NCBI GenBank assembly: GCA_000697055.1
Contig: JNDT01002160.1
Location: 1-64,000, forward strand
Reading direction: 5' to 3'
DNA from: Saksenaea vasiformis B4078
Lineage: Eukaryota > Mucoromycota > Mucoromycetes > Mucorales > Saksenaeaceae
DNA length: 64,000 bases
Shown here in pieces: positions 1-11,187 of this stretch (positions within the stretch are counted from its first letter, which is position 1; each line of letters starts with the position of its first letter). Made by a program: the position numbers and the translations under genes. The notes below the pieces were generated by a model. It was not told where the DNA came from. It saw nothing but the letters and a program-made list of their open reading frames with translations, and ran no database searches.

Positions 1-568
1 TTGACATGCGCAAATTACTATAATGCTAGTAACTGTAGAATGAGTCGGGCTGAGCTGAAACAAAGTCTATTTTGCATATGTTTTAGATTCTGGAGTACAT
101 TGATCCTAATATTCGCTTTAAAACTCATGTGTACTGATCAACGTGCACTCTAAAATGACGCACTATAAACTTGGGTATTGAGACTTGTAAAAAAAAGTGA
201 AGTCTATGAGACTCGATTGTAGATTTTTTATTCCTGTATGAGAACAATATCTATTGCTACTGAGATCTCTTCCAATAATCGAATTCAGTAGAATGGTGTC
301 AATATTGCTGGTTTGGAACATGCATATATGACATAAGACTCTCAAACACGATAAATATCCACGCATATGAAAAATATATCAATTTATTTCTGATACTCTC
401 GAAAAATGGCATATGAAGTTAATATGAAGTATAGTCATATGCAGACATGCTGTAAGTTAACCGCTAAAATTGTAAAGAGCGCGCGTTGTCTTTGTACAGA
501 AATTTACTGAAGGATGATGGAAAAGAGATACAATGAAATATCTGTCATGTGAGAAACGAATCGTCCTG
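1..568. other. spacer left of the Tc1 element
   Basis: AT-rich sequence in which I see no supported gene, RNA gene or repeat. Open frames here are short and lack protein-like composition. Confidence 0.5.
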
Positions 569-570
569 TA

Positions 571-618
571 CACTGCAGACTGAAAAGTGTTCGTACGTTT
601 GAGCAAACTCCGCAAATA
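571..618 (+). repeat. left terminal inverted repeat of the Tc1 element
   Basis: It begins CACTGCAGACTGAAAAGTGT directly after the flanking TA. It matches the reverse complement of the right end over 48 bp with two mismatches. Confidence 0.93.
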
Positions 619-742
619 CCGGTTTGCTATCATCGCATTTGTACATCATGTCTCCCAGGTAAAACCATATCTAATACTCTGAAAGCACTATAAACATGTA
701 GTATGATATGGAGTCAGAATTTATTTTTATTTTTGCGTCATT

Positions 743-1800
743 TTAATATCGCGTATGTCCACCATGGGCTTTGATGACAGCCTCACATCTGCGAGGCATT
801 GAGGCTATTAAGCTTTCGCAAACGCTTTGCGGAATGGCTTGCCATTCTTCCAGCAGAGCGGCTTGCAACTGCTCTGGTTTATGAACTAAGTGTCTCCGCT
901 TTGCCACTCGGCGCTCCAGCTCGTCCCAGAGATGCTCGATAGGATTCAAATCCGGACTTTGTACAGGCCAGTCTGGCAAAACGGAGACACGATTCTTCGA
1001 CTTCCACTTCCTTGTCTTTTTGCTCGTATGGCAAGGAGCGTTATCCTCCTGGAAGAGATAACCTCTACGTTTATTCTTCCTGAGGTACGGCGGTAGGTTC
1101 TTCTTCAAAATGGCGGTGTAGCCATCACTGTCGACCCTGCCCTCTACTGCTTGAATTGGGCCAACTCCGCTTGCGTCGAAGCAGACCCACACCATTACTG
1201 ATCCGCCACCGTACTTCGTCGTTTCTTTAATGTGTTCCTCCATAAGCGCCTCACCATCCTTTCGCAAGACGCGTTCACGGCCATCATTGCCGATGACACG
1301 GAATCTGGACTCGTCGGACCAGATCACCTTGTCCCATTGCTCCTTGGTCCAAGCTACGTGTTCCTTTGCCAGCGAAGCCGTTTTTCTTTGTGTGCAGCCG
1401 TCAACTTTGGTCTGCGGGTAAGACGGCGCGAATAAAAACCAAGGTCATGGACGGCAGTGGCAAATGTGCTCAAGGCGACTTTCATACATGTTTCGGAGAA
1501 TGTCGCGTGATGAGACTTCAAGGGAACACGCGGATTTTGGCGGATCGCACGCTTGATGACTCGCTGCGATCGTTCAGTGGTCTTCTTCGGTCTCCCCGAA
1601 CGTGGTTTTGAAGACGTCGAACCTGACTTGTCTATGTTTCTTATGATGTACTGCACGGTTGAACGGCCGAGTTCTTTGGCATCGGCGATGGCACCATAAG
1701 GTATTCCTGCCTGTCTCATTCCGTGAATCGTGGCACGCTCTTCTGCGGAAAATTCGCCTTTACGTTGGTGAATGATGTTTGAGATATCTTTAAGTGACAT
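743..1800 (-). pseudogene. Tc1-like transposase, broken by one frameshift
   Basis: The gene encodes a transposase that would bind the inverted repeats and cut and rejoin the element. Reading starts at the ATG ending at 1800. The first 148 codons hold helix-turn-helix DNA-binding regions and a GRPKK hook. That frame stops at a TAG near 1354. The rest, from about 1370 to 743, lies in another frame and carries the catalytic core: the first Asp in WSDESRF, the second in FQEDNAP and the Glu in DLNPIEHLW. I count 35 residues between the second Asp and the Glu, one more than classic Tc1 (34). The frames meet near 1368-1373, where one missing base would explain the break. A sequencing error is the alternative. 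No intron signals suit the junction. Confidence 0.9.
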
Positions 1801-1865
1801 AAGAAAAATTTTGTTATGTGAAACGATGGTAAAAAGATGTAAGAGTATCTATGGTATTCTATTGC

Positions 1866-1913
1866 TATTTGCAGAGTTTACTCAAACGTACGAACACTTT
1901 TCAGTCTGCAGTG
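1866..1913 (-). repeat. right terminal inverted repeat of the Tc1 element
   Basis: It is the inverted partner of 571-618 and is followed by the TA target duplicate at 1914-1915. Confidence 0.93.
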
Positions 1914-1915
1914 TA

Positions 1916-2680
1916 CACTAAAGCAGATATGGATATTTGTGCATATCTCTAGGTTATGGCATCATGTAGAAAATATAGACTAAACCATTTTGTTTTGTTT
2001 GTTCAAGGCACAGGGATACTTGGACGTTGCATATTTATTTGTCATCTTCTAGATCTAAAGATAATTCTGTATTTACAAAATTTCTGAACATTGCTTCTAT
2101 TCTTTACGAAACATGATTTTCTACTGCAGCTTCCAAAAGACAACAGGCCGTCGAAAGATAGTTTCCTTGAAAACTCAAATGGGAGCTCTTTCCTTATGCA
2201 ATTGTCGGATTTCTATTCAAACAATTCATAGAGATATTACAAACTTTTAAACAGCACTCACATGCATTGGACATATGATAAGGAGAAGAGGTATACAACA
2301 TAGAGAGCTGTAATCGAAAAATGAAGAAGATCTTTTTGAAACAGATTGGATAATTTTCTTCGTAGGTATCGTATGGTCAGTAATCGGAATAAGGAATATT
2401 GATGTAAAACTCTTTCTATAATCTAAAAAAGGCCAAACACCGATATCTATCTGACTTTGATGTCACAGACTTTTATATCACTATGCCCGGTATGCAGCTA
2501 AATTTTTGCGTGAGGCTACTGTCACTCATCATTTCGCTCGTATACATACTATTCATTGTCTTCAGCTTCGCTGTCTCCTGACTACACTGGCTATCATTCG
2601 TAGATGCATCTCGCATATACAGGAGGTAATGCTGCACATCTGCTTTCAGAGCAAAAACAGTATCTTCATCAAAAACTTTA
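1916..2680. other. spacer between two transposon remnants
   Basis: No gene is supported here. A minus-strand open frame of about 85 codons (roughly 2737-2467) overlaps the decayed transposase in another frame and has no start codon near its beginning, so I treat it as chance. Confidence 0.4.
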
Positions 2681-2684
2681 ACAT

Positions 2685-3050
2685 TTTCTTGTGAACTTTG
2701 CTGAGAAATGGCTTCTTCTTTGCGATATAACTGTGGAATCCTTATTCATGAAGCGTTCTGCGAACTGTGCGCTCACTGACTTTAACTGGCAATGCCTTCG
2801 TAATCTCACTTAGCGTTGCGCGACGATTCTTCTTCAGTATTCTCAGTAGATTGCGAACATCACGTTGCTTAATTTTTTTGGGTCGTCCAGACCCTACAAC
2901 TCCTTCGATTGTGTCTCGCCTTTCGTAATTATGCAAGACGCGATATACGGTTCTTAAATGTACTAAAGCCTTATTTGCAATCTCTTTTGGTTTTATACCA
3001 GCTTGAGCAAAAGCAACAATTCGAATCTTTTCTTCGTCAGTCAAATGCAT
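2685..3050 (-). pseudogene. truncated Tc1-like transposase, N-terminal part only
   Basis: Reading begins at the ATG ending at 3050 (MHLTDEEKIRIV). It runs through a helix-turn-helix region with AQAGIKPKEIANKA, a GSGRPKK hook and a second DNA-binding helix ending in RTVRRTLHE. A stop codon follows at about 2744-2742, but the same frame then continues with transposase-like residues (GFHSYIAKKKPFLSKVHKK) to about 2690, so the stop is a lesion inside the gene. No catalytic Asp/Glu core follows. It belongs to a different subfamily from the element at 571-1913. Its start lies only about 170 bp from the start of the helicase gene on the opposite strand. I found no convincing inverted repeats. Confidence 0.75.
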
Positions 3051-3223
3051 AATATACAAGTTTATGAAATCCAGTTTAACTGCGGTATCTGATTGGTTGA
3101 AAATCCCCCCCCCCAAATATGGGAGCCCGTGCCCTCCATCAGAGCGTGGAAATCGATTTCGTAACTGTCCCAATACTCTTACTTGAAAAAGCCGGCCCTC
3201 CTTTATTTTGACTTTGTTCACGT

Positions 3224-6043
3224 ATGGCATCGCCATTGCCGAAATGTTTTTGTGGCCGTCAAGCCATTAGTATAGAGACAAAGAAGCCAGGGCCTAACCA
3301 TGGGCGCTGGTTCTGGAAGGTAGGAATAACGCGTTACGATTTGACATGATCGTTGATCATTTGCGCTTCCAGTGTTCCACAACTTCATGCAGCTACTTCT
3401 CGTGGGATACTTCTGCAAACCAGTTCACAGTGCATCCCGCAGAAGCCTACGCGATTGCTGCTGCACATACGCCTCGAAATTTCAATGGTGGTAACCCATT
3501 CAGGGCACGGCATCAGATTCAGAAGATCGCCGGTGCGCACATGCAGAAGAAAACCAGAGTAGAGTTTGCTTTACACTCACCCTCAGAGATCAGCATCAAG
3601 GCTGAGTATAATGAGACACTCCTTCCGGCACTCCGAGCTATTGAAGGAGTCTCCTGGAACGCGCAGCATTCAAAGTGGATGATTCCCGCTACGATTGCCT
3701 CGTATAACCGAGCTATGCAAACACTTCCAATCAAAACACCCAACTTAAATATTGAACTGGAGCCGCTACCATCTACGATCGTTCGACTAATGCAGGAAGA
3801 AGAAGAGATTGAGAACATGAGAGAGCTACGCGAGGCGGATGTAGCTGAATTACTTTGTCGCCTACATCGAACTCACTTATGGAGCAACCTTAAGAACTTT
3901 CAAAAGACAGGTGTATGTGAAGGTCTCAACCGTAACGGAAGATTTCTTTTGGGCGACGAGATGGGACTCGGGAAAACCTTACAAGCTTTAGCCATTGCGC
4001 TTGCTTATTCGAATGAGTGGCCTGTGCTTGTAATATGTCCATCGTCATTACGCTTGACGTGGAAAGCTGAAATTATGAAATGGCTGCAACTATCGGAAGA
4101 CGAAGTGCATGTGACGCTTAAAACTTCGGACTTATTGGGGAAAAAGAAGGACAACCATAAGAGACCGGCAGCCTCTCAATCGGGCCCAAGAAAACGTGTG
4201 GCAACAGCCACCGGTTCCAAACAGGTTGGAGTGATCGTCGATGAGATGGACGATCCTGTACGGACGTCAAAAGAGGCGAAATTTTACGTAATCAGCTATG
4301 ATCTTGCGGCGAAGAACTGCGAAGAAGTCATAAATCAACAATTCAAATTCGTTATATGTGACGAGAGCCATTACCTGAAAAATCGTTTGGTAATCACTGT
4401 TTATTGGTTGATTTTGTACTTACAATGGCATTCAGGCCCGACGAACGGTTAAGTTAGTTCCCGTAGTACAAAAGGCAAACAGAGCCATTTTACTTTCAGG
4501 AACACCTCTATTATCAAGACCTGTTGAGTTATTTCCGCAACTCAATGCTCTTAGACCAGATTTGTTTCCAAACTTTAATCGGTTTGGAATGCGATACTGT
4601 AATGCACGACATAGCGTATTTGGATGGGACTATTCAGGTACGTGGTACAAACGAGATGCAGTTAAATTCTTAGCCATGCATAGGGGCGAGTAATCTAGCT
4701 GAGCTGAAATTTGCCATGGACTCTTCTGTGCTCGTACGGCGTTTAAAGAAAGATGTATCTTTAGAACTTCCAGAAAAGATGCGGCAGTCGATTTTAGTCG
4801 ATATTTCTCCAAAAGAAAAGACTGCGTCTCAAAAATTGATGAAGCAGTTGAAATACGTGGAGGCTACATTGAACGACAGCCGGGCGACAAACAGAGAAAA
4901 GCTGCAAGCTAAAGAACAGAAACGCCGCTTAATGAGGGAATCGGTAAATAAGCTCCAACTGTTCTACAATGTACTAACTGCAATCACAATTTTGTTTAGT
5001 TTGTCCAGGCTGGAAATGCCAAACTCCCAGCTGTGATAGATTACATAAACGTCGTTTGTGATCAAAGTACCAGTAGCAAAATACTTGTGTTTGCTCATCA
5101 CACGAATGTACTGGATGCAGTGGAGAATCATATCAAAGATCGCAAGGTAAGTGTGTATCCCTGACTGGGACTATTAATTGACATGTACACACAGACCGAG
5201 TTTATTCGCATTGATGGTCGTACTGATCAACGAGTACGTCAAACGTTGTGTGACAAGTTCCAAACAGAGGAAAAGGTCCGCGTTGCCTTATTAAGCATCA
5301 CCGCAGCAAGCCTTGGCCTAACGTTAAACGCAGCGGATGTGGGTAAGTACTGCTCTTCATACGTAGATTTCTGTATTGACATAGTGTAGTGGTATTTGCC
5401 GAGCTATTCTGGAATCCATCGCAACTACTACAAGCAGAAGATCGTGCACATGTAATTTCTATATTTTTCGCATACTGCTGAAAACACCATCTTATTATAG
5501 AGAATCGGACGAACTGGCCCTGTTGAGATCAAATACGTAATAGCAATGGATACTATAGGTATGGCTTACTTTGTCGTACACTTGTCACTAAGATACATAC
5601 GTTTTTCCTTCTGTTCAAGATTCATATCAGTGGAAACTGGTCCAGAAAAAGCTAAAAGTCGTGGGCGAAGCATTAGGTAGAGTATTTGCTCAAAATCACA
5701 GATTTAACGAGCTATTTTATTATTAGATGGTAGTCAATCCAATGTAACTCTCGATAATTTCGAAGATGAAGCTCGACGAGAAACCCATGCCTTCCTGCAA
5801 TCCATCGGCGCGGATGAAACCTATTACAGCAACGCTCATGACGATAGTGACAGTGATTCAAGCATTGATATGAGCGACGATTTTATTACTGAACTGAGCG
5901 AGGCCGCTGAACAGGAAGCCCTACAGACCAACAATACCGAAGCTGGAGCCTCTGTGGAGGGTGATTCTACGACCGCTGCTCCTGGAATGACCTCTGCCAC
6001 TGTAAATGTTGCTGAATCGGATGAAACACCCAAAACTTTGTAA
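3224..6043 (+). CDS. SMARCAL1/HARP-like SNF2 annealing helicase with N-terminal GRF zinc finger
   Basis: A probable ATP-driven fork-remodelling helicase that rewinds ssDNA bubbles at stalled replication forks. Ten exons: 3224-3319, 3373-4389, 4436-4637, 4684-4943, 5000-5146, 5195-5342, 5390-5451, 5501-5558, 5620-5676 and 5727-6043 (787 aa). Exon 1 encodes Cys8-x-Cys10 and a GPNHGRWFWKC segment. Exon 2 completes a GRF-type finger (Cys33, Cys38, YFSW). A HARP-like domain spans about 93-152. The SNF2 core has Walker A GDEMGLGKT (226-234), a DESH box and a C-terminal helicase half with AEDRAHRIGRTG. The tail is acidic and rich in Ser and Asp. The start at 3224 is preferred over a later ATG at 3346 because only it completes the zinc finger. 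The splice after exon 4 has an alternative 29-nt reading, but the 56-nt intron fits the family alignment better. Confidence 0.9.
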
Positions 6044-6193
6044 AAATGTAGCATTATATGTAGTATTTAACACAGCGCTGTTAGCTATTTCCAATAACAA
6101 ATAATATGTGTATTTAAAATGAATTGACGCCAGGTAAGGTGCTTATAATGCAGTGACCATCTTGGGACTCTAATTATCCAAACACCTCTTCAG
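6044..6193. other. 3' flank of the helicase gene
   Basis: An AT-rich trailer follows the TAA at 6041-6043. It includes a possible donor-like CAGGTAAGG at about 6131, but no coding exon can be supported upstream of it. Confidence 0.3.
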
Positions 6194-6487
6194 TATGTTA
6201 CAAACGATCACAACTCGAATAGATCGTCAGAACATGTTAAACATGCTAGGGAATACGTCAGTGAAGAAACACTCGCACCTACCAAGGATTATTTTGCAAG
6301 ATACAATACAAAGACCTCCTTCTCCTGCCCGATCCATCGTCATGCGGGTCACCAACGCCACGATTTCCTGGTCGCACCCTTTGGGGGTAAGTACCACTTG
6401 TGCTATTTATATGAGGTTTGCATCCACAAATTGATGCAAGTAGAACATGAATTTGTGACCAATGTATACATATCATTCCTTCCTTGA
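6194..6487 (+). pseudogene. orphan coding-like exons of unknown family
   Basis: A frame of 64 codons (6194-6386) starts right after a TTCAG acceptor and ends at a perfect GTAAGT donor. Its translation has protein-like composition and a Cys/His-rich stretch near its end (CPIHRHAGHQRHDF). It can be joined through a 54-nt intron to 6441-6487, which adds VEHEFVTNVYISFLP and a stop. I found no start-bearing exon in phase upstream. It may be a gene remnant or the tail of an unrecognised gene. I cannot assign a family. Confidence 0.3.
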
Positions 6488-6814
6488 TGCAAGTTTGACA
6501 CTTCATAGAAGTAAAATCTATACAAGTCAACGTTCAATGAGCATTTTCTGTCTATTCGCATATGGGAGATACATATATGTAAGAGAGAGAAAGGCTCTGT
6601 AATCCCTAGCCTGAGATTCTCAGTTCGTGTCGCTAGACAAAATGAGCTACCGATTTACAGTAACTTGACGTCTACACTGATAATGTTATGCGTGCATGAA
6701 GTTATAGGTGTATCTGTTCGTCAATATTTACTTAGTTTACCCATAATGGTAGTTTAGTAACGTCATTTTCATTACAAAAGTTAAACAAAAAAGCCTTAGC
6801 CATCAGGCAGATAA
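6488..6814. other. spacer between orphan exons and the chitinase 3' end
   Basis: AT-rich, and I see no gene or repeat in it. Confidence 0.4.
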
Positions 6815-8909
6815 CTAATCTCTCGGAGTGGCATCGTCTATCACCTCTGCAACACTTTTACTAGCTATCAAAATTGCAGGTTGAGTGCAATTATTGGATC
6901 CACCGTTTGCAGATGGGTAACCGCAGTAAAGGGTTCCTATTAACACAATTATTATAAGTATTGTAAATTTTTCCTGTACCTCCGGTATCATAGCACACGG
7001 TGCCGGCAGCGCAAGAGCGGACGATCCATCTGTCGATATTACAGGTAAGCCAATCCCGCGATATTCCACTAGCTACACATCGTTGTTCTCCCGAGCGTGC
7101 ACACCGTGTGCCAGGAGTGATTGTCGTTGTGGCAGGACAAGAAGCTGTCGGTTGCGTTACAGAGCTTGTAGTCGTTGGTGTGGGCGTAGGTGTTGGATGG
7201 GGTGTTGGATGTGTAATACTTGATGTCGTGTTGGGATTATTCACAGGACACACGCTCGGTGCCGGGTCATTAATTCTGTCGATAGCATTTGCCAATTCGC
7301 CATTGTCTTGATGAATTTCCCTTTGAAATCATTGAATTTTTTTTTTCAACAGATCTCTTGGAGAGAGGCATGTGCGCAATATTTGACTTACCAGACCATT
7401 ATGCCTCCTAAATCTTCGCAAATAGCGTGCTCGACCTTGGTGTTAATTGAATATGGGTCGTCGTAGGATATAAAGACGCTCGTGTTGGGGTTGTATAGCC
7501 ATGGAGTGCGTGACACATCGTCCCAATAACGATACCAGCCAGCACCGGTTGTTACCCAATCATCTTTCAGAATACCTTGTGATCGCAAATTCGTCCATTT
7601 CCACAATCCTACGGAGCAAGAGTCAATGGGAACGGGGTGCTTCTTTGGCTCTGTTCACCTGAGTATCCAGCTGTATCCTGAGAACAATATGGATCAGACC
7701 AATAAGCGTCATCAGAATCACCCTTGGGTGCACCCACATATGCAGCAACATACTGCGTACTTCCATCCATTTGAACTCTTGTTCGCACAGAGCGTCCGTA
7801 ATATGGTATACCACCGTGAATCTTGCTAGATGGTACACCAGCTGCCTTCCAAGCGTTGATGCCTAAGGATAAGATAGTATGAATACGACAAATAGAACTA
7901 GATGGTCGAATAGTGTCCACAAGAGGCAAAGGAGCGTTTAACTCACTGTCTACATAAGAATATGGAGCTCCATATCCAGCTTCGTACTGGAATGGTGCAT
8001 TTGGACCCGTGATATTTTCCCAAGCGCCATTGATATCTAGAGAAGGATTATTAGTGCTAAGCCGAGAGCCGCTTAGCGTCCCCCCACCATATGCCATTAT
8101 GTTAATGTAATCAAAATAAGGCACATAAGCACTCAGATCTGTCATGCGTTGGCCGTCCTGCCCCAAGAACGGAGCAACGTAGACGGCCATCGAAATGATC
8201 TTGTGCTCATCAAACCTGTCATCTAAAGCTGCCCGCAGTTCTTGGAGCAATAGTAACAAATTGTCAGCATCAGCCGCTTGAAAATAATTACATCCGGCGC
8301 CTTGTCGACCAGGATATTCCCAATCTATTCATTGTTGAAAGAGAACCGATAGTTAAGTAATATTATCTCTGTTGTTTGGCGTGATTTACCAATATCAACG
8401 CCATCAGTGTTATATTCATCTATAAATTCCAAGTTCCAATCGATAAAGTTTCGACGTGCTGATGCACTAGCCACCATCGGGCTAAACTTTTGGGATCCTG
8501 TCCAGCCGCCAATAGACAGCAAGACTTTTGTTCCCTGATCATGGGCTAAATTGACCAACGTCGGTAAGTAGTGTTGTACGGCCCACTCGTCATCGAATGA
8601 AGGTAGGAGGTTGTCGTTGTTCTGCAACGCAAAAGCTTTGTTGATTCTCTGTAAATACTAATATCACTTTCGTTGTTTGCAAATCTGTTACCGTAGTTTA
8701 TGTGTGTATATCGATCATAGGGGATCTGCTCTACAGGAAAGTTTTCGTATAGCCAATTGGGAAAATAACTAGATGATACAAATAGAAAACCGTTTGTTTA
8801 TGTTGGCGATATGGAACAATCAACTTTACCCGACCGTCTTTTTTGTGGTCGTACGTTGACAGGCTGCACACCACAAGATGGCTAATAAGAAGATCAACAG
8901 TGACTTCAT
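6815..8909 (-). CDS. secreted GH18 chitinase with C-terminal chitin-binding module
   Basis: Hydrolyses beta-1,4 bonds of chitin by the retaining GH18 mechanism, acting outside the cell or in the wall. Eight exons on the minus strand: 8909-8830, 8768-8692, 8635-8390, 8324-7947, 7862-7659, 7608-7392, 7320-6980 and 6936-6815 (554 aa). Residues 1-18 form a signal peptide (MKSLLIFLLAILWCAACQ). GYFPNW and THINYAFA mark the barrel start, SIGGW is beta-strand 3, and DGVDIDWE (130-137) carries the catalytic Glu137. A Pro/Thr linker follows. The Cys-rich tail (RCARSGEQRCVASG, GTVCYDTGG, LYCGY) resembles a CBM19-like module. The last intron (6979-6937) was chosen because it restores the final cysteine region. 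Likely roles are wall remodelling or chitin scavenging. Confidence 0.95.
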
Positions 8910-8948
8910 GTCGCAAACGTACGTGGTTTGCACGGCGATTGCTGAAAA

Positions 8949-8960
8949 ACTTTTTATACT
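8949..8960 (-). promoter_or_regulatory. TATA-like box upstream of the chitinase
   Basis: The minus strand reads AGTATAAAAAGT about 45 bp upstream of the chitinase ATG. This is a plausible TATA element, although the spacing to the start codon leaves only a short 5' leader. Confidence 0.4.
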
Positions 8961-9402
8961 ATTTTGTTCAAACAGAAATGTCAGCAGGATTTCAAATGAT
9001 TTTCGTGGATTTGCGAAGAATGGCGCATCGATTGATAAAAGTAGCCCATTTGACAATCATACACTTCATACTATAAATAAATGCATACCTAACCGAGGAT
9101 ATGCCAACAATACATACTGGCTTTTTTACGAGACAACGACGTACTAAGAGCCTCGTGATATCATTGATTTGGACAAAATATCGAGTAAAAAAATTCTTTA
9201 TTTTGTCACATACATTCTTATACTGCAGCCGTTCTTCATTTTGTTCCATAGCATGGCACTCGATCTCGGTGGAGCAGTATCACTTTCCATCAGTAGATGA
9301 TACGAGATGTATACAAAATGGTTAATATAGCTGTTAATAGAAACGAACAAAAAGGGAAAGGAAAGATAAATGGAAACAAATTTCTGCCATAAGCTACAAA
9401 GA
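8961..9402. other. chitinase upstream spacer
   Basis: This is the intergenic region between the chitinase start and the stop of the next minus-strand gene. It is AT-rich and holds no supported gene. Confidence 0.4.
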
Positions 9403-11187
9403 TCAACGTTCCTCGCGATTTTCGTCAATGATGCCAGCCATCTTTAAGAGCTCCTTGTCAAGGGCGTTGTCCGACTGTCGGATGTTAAGGCCAGCGCGCC
9501 GTAACGCTTCACGCTTTTCAAAAGCCCATTCTTTCTCTTGTACAGCACGTGCTTTACTGCTTGCCAGGCCAAATACTTCAACACTGATAGTCTCGTACGT
9601 GTAGCAAAAACTTTTCCGATGCGCAGAGTTTTCATATGTAGGTGATGGGGGATAAATGTTTTGTACATAGTGTCCTTTCTGGAGAGTGTTATCCAGGGTG
9701 ATCATGAGGGATTGTGCAGATGTCTTTTGCGTTAGGGGATGGGATGACTTGGTAGTCCCACCAAATCCGATGCCGAAATCATCGCGACAATATATGTACT
9801 GATTATTTCGCCTTGTCGGTCTGAACACCTCGAAAGTAGGGGACAGTTCAAATAGAAACGAGGATTCATCCCCCCAGTACTGTTTACTGGTCTTCCAAGG
9901 CTGGGATACAAAGGCTCCGAGCAAAATTGTGGTGGATGTATCATAGCCATCGGTAGCAAATCCAGCATCGACAATATCCGCATGGATCAGTAATAATGTA
10001 GGACCAGGGTATTTAAATACGTGGCTCTCGAAGCGGTTCATAGAAAACCCGTCTTTGGTAGTCGAATACAACCTTTGCCACTCTTTGATCTCAAGGCATG
10101 GCTGGGGTAAACACCAAGACAAGAGTGAACAGTCCAAGCGGTCAAGGATATCAGAGACATCAGGCGTGGATATAGTGTCTTGTAACAAGACAATGTCGGA
10201 AATCGCTGTTAGCGAATGCTGAGTGCACAGGGCAAATCGGCTATAAATGAAAGATTGAAGTGTTCTGAAAAGGTGAGGCGCATTACGGCGTTTCCATGTA
10301 AAAAATTGACGTTGAGATATGTATGGTAAGTTGTCACTATCGCTGTTAGATAGACAACTGGATGGGATTGATGCTACCAAAGCTGTGGCCATGTCTCTAA
10401 TTCGGTGATAGTCGGGCTGTTCTTCCTTCAGAGTGAGGGCCTCCCGTTTTTCCATTTCAACAATCCATAATAGCAACACAAAAATGTCAATCAGATCGCG
10501 ACTTAATATCTTAGATCCTTGATCGTCCTCGTCCACCACTCCCTCATTCTCTGCGAAATCAATGTCGTCAAATTTGACACCCAATTCCGCTAGGGACAGA
10601 CCCCCTTTCGCCACACTATTCGGCTCAGCCGTCTGCTCCTGTTGTTCCACTGTCTCTGTTCCTTCCTTCGTCTCAGCTTCCGGTCCGGGCGGAACAGCTA
10701 GCGATTCAAAAAATAGCTCTTCAAAAAGAGAATCGTCCTCCTCTTGATCCAGTTTCCCCGTAGCCAAAACAAATGCAGTAATAAACGCGTCAAGGGTAAG
10801 CGGTACAGCTCCTATAACTGCACAGTTTGGATAGGACCCTAAGTATGAAAACGATTTGAATAGCAGCACGCCTGCTGGCTCCACTGCGGCCGGCAAGTCT
10901 AGGTGTCCCTAGCAAGGAATAAGAACAATAATGTCCCTTCACTTTTATCAGCGTACAAAAAAGTTTTTTGCTTCAATACACTCAAACTCTTCAGAAACTA
11001 CGGTCTTGAGGTCGTCAAAAACCTGATGCAAAGAAAACAGCTCTATACGCTTAAGTTTCCGTTTGATATGATTGTATCCTGAACGCGGTCGCGTGGTATG
11101 TTGGGAGACCGTACTGTGCACAGTGATATTAGAGCCCAGAGGCAGTCTTCCATGTTCATGAGTCCTATTCGAATGAGATTGTCCCAT
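9403..11187 (-). CDS. TLD-domain protein, RTC5/MEAK7-like, N-myristoylated
   Basis: Related to yeast Rtc5 and animal MEAK7, which associate with vacuoles or lysosomes. TLD proteins are linked to V-ATPase and TOR regulation. Two exons: 11187-10957 and 10908-9403, separated by a 48-nt intron (578 aa). The N-terminus MGQSHS fits an N-myristoylation site at Gly2, as in MEAK7. A helical region follows, then an acidic low-complexity segment rich in Glu/Gln. The conserved block WKRRNAPHLFRTLQSFIYS precedes a C-terminal TLD domain (TLLLIHADIVDAGFATDGYD, LGAFVSQPWK, FELSPTFEVFRPT, FGIGFGG). The start at 11187 is preferred over the in-frame ATG in exon 2 because it supplies the myristoylation motif and the N-terminal helices. 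The functional assignment is by family only. Confidence 0.88.

Larger units (their letters stand above)
571..1913 (-). mobile_element. Tc1/mariner-family DNA transposon, nearly complete
   Basis: The element is 1343 bp and has matching 48-bp terminal inverted repeats. TA dinucleotides flank both ends (569-570 and 1914-1915), the target duplication expected of Tc1/mariner insertion. It contains a single transposase gene on the minus strand. The two inverted repeats differ at only two positions and the transposase has a single visible lesion, so the insertion looks recent in evolutionary terms. The length and one-gene layout fit Tc1 elements. The copy is probably non-autonomous because the reading frame is broken, but its ends look usable in trans. 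Confidence 0.93.

Noticed and set aside
2467..2737. Minus-strand 85-codon open frame with acidic composition
   Set aside because: It overlaps recognisable transposase sequence in another frame and lacks a start codon and a known family.
3346..4452. ATG at 3346 as start of the helicase, with the frame read through to 4452
   Set aside because: The upstream exon at 3224 completes a zinc finger, and the stretch after 4389 is intronic by alignment to SNF2 proteins.
4944..4999. 29-nt intron GTACTAAC...TTTAG at 4971-4999 in the helicase gene
   Set aside because: The 56-nt intron starting at 4944 has a good donor and gives better family alignment (FVQAGNAKLPAV).
6309..6385. Frame reading SIVMRVTNATISWSHP as a remnant of an ABCC transporter
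   Set aside because: The resemblance is brief, and the other frame of the same stretch is longer and bounded by splice sites.
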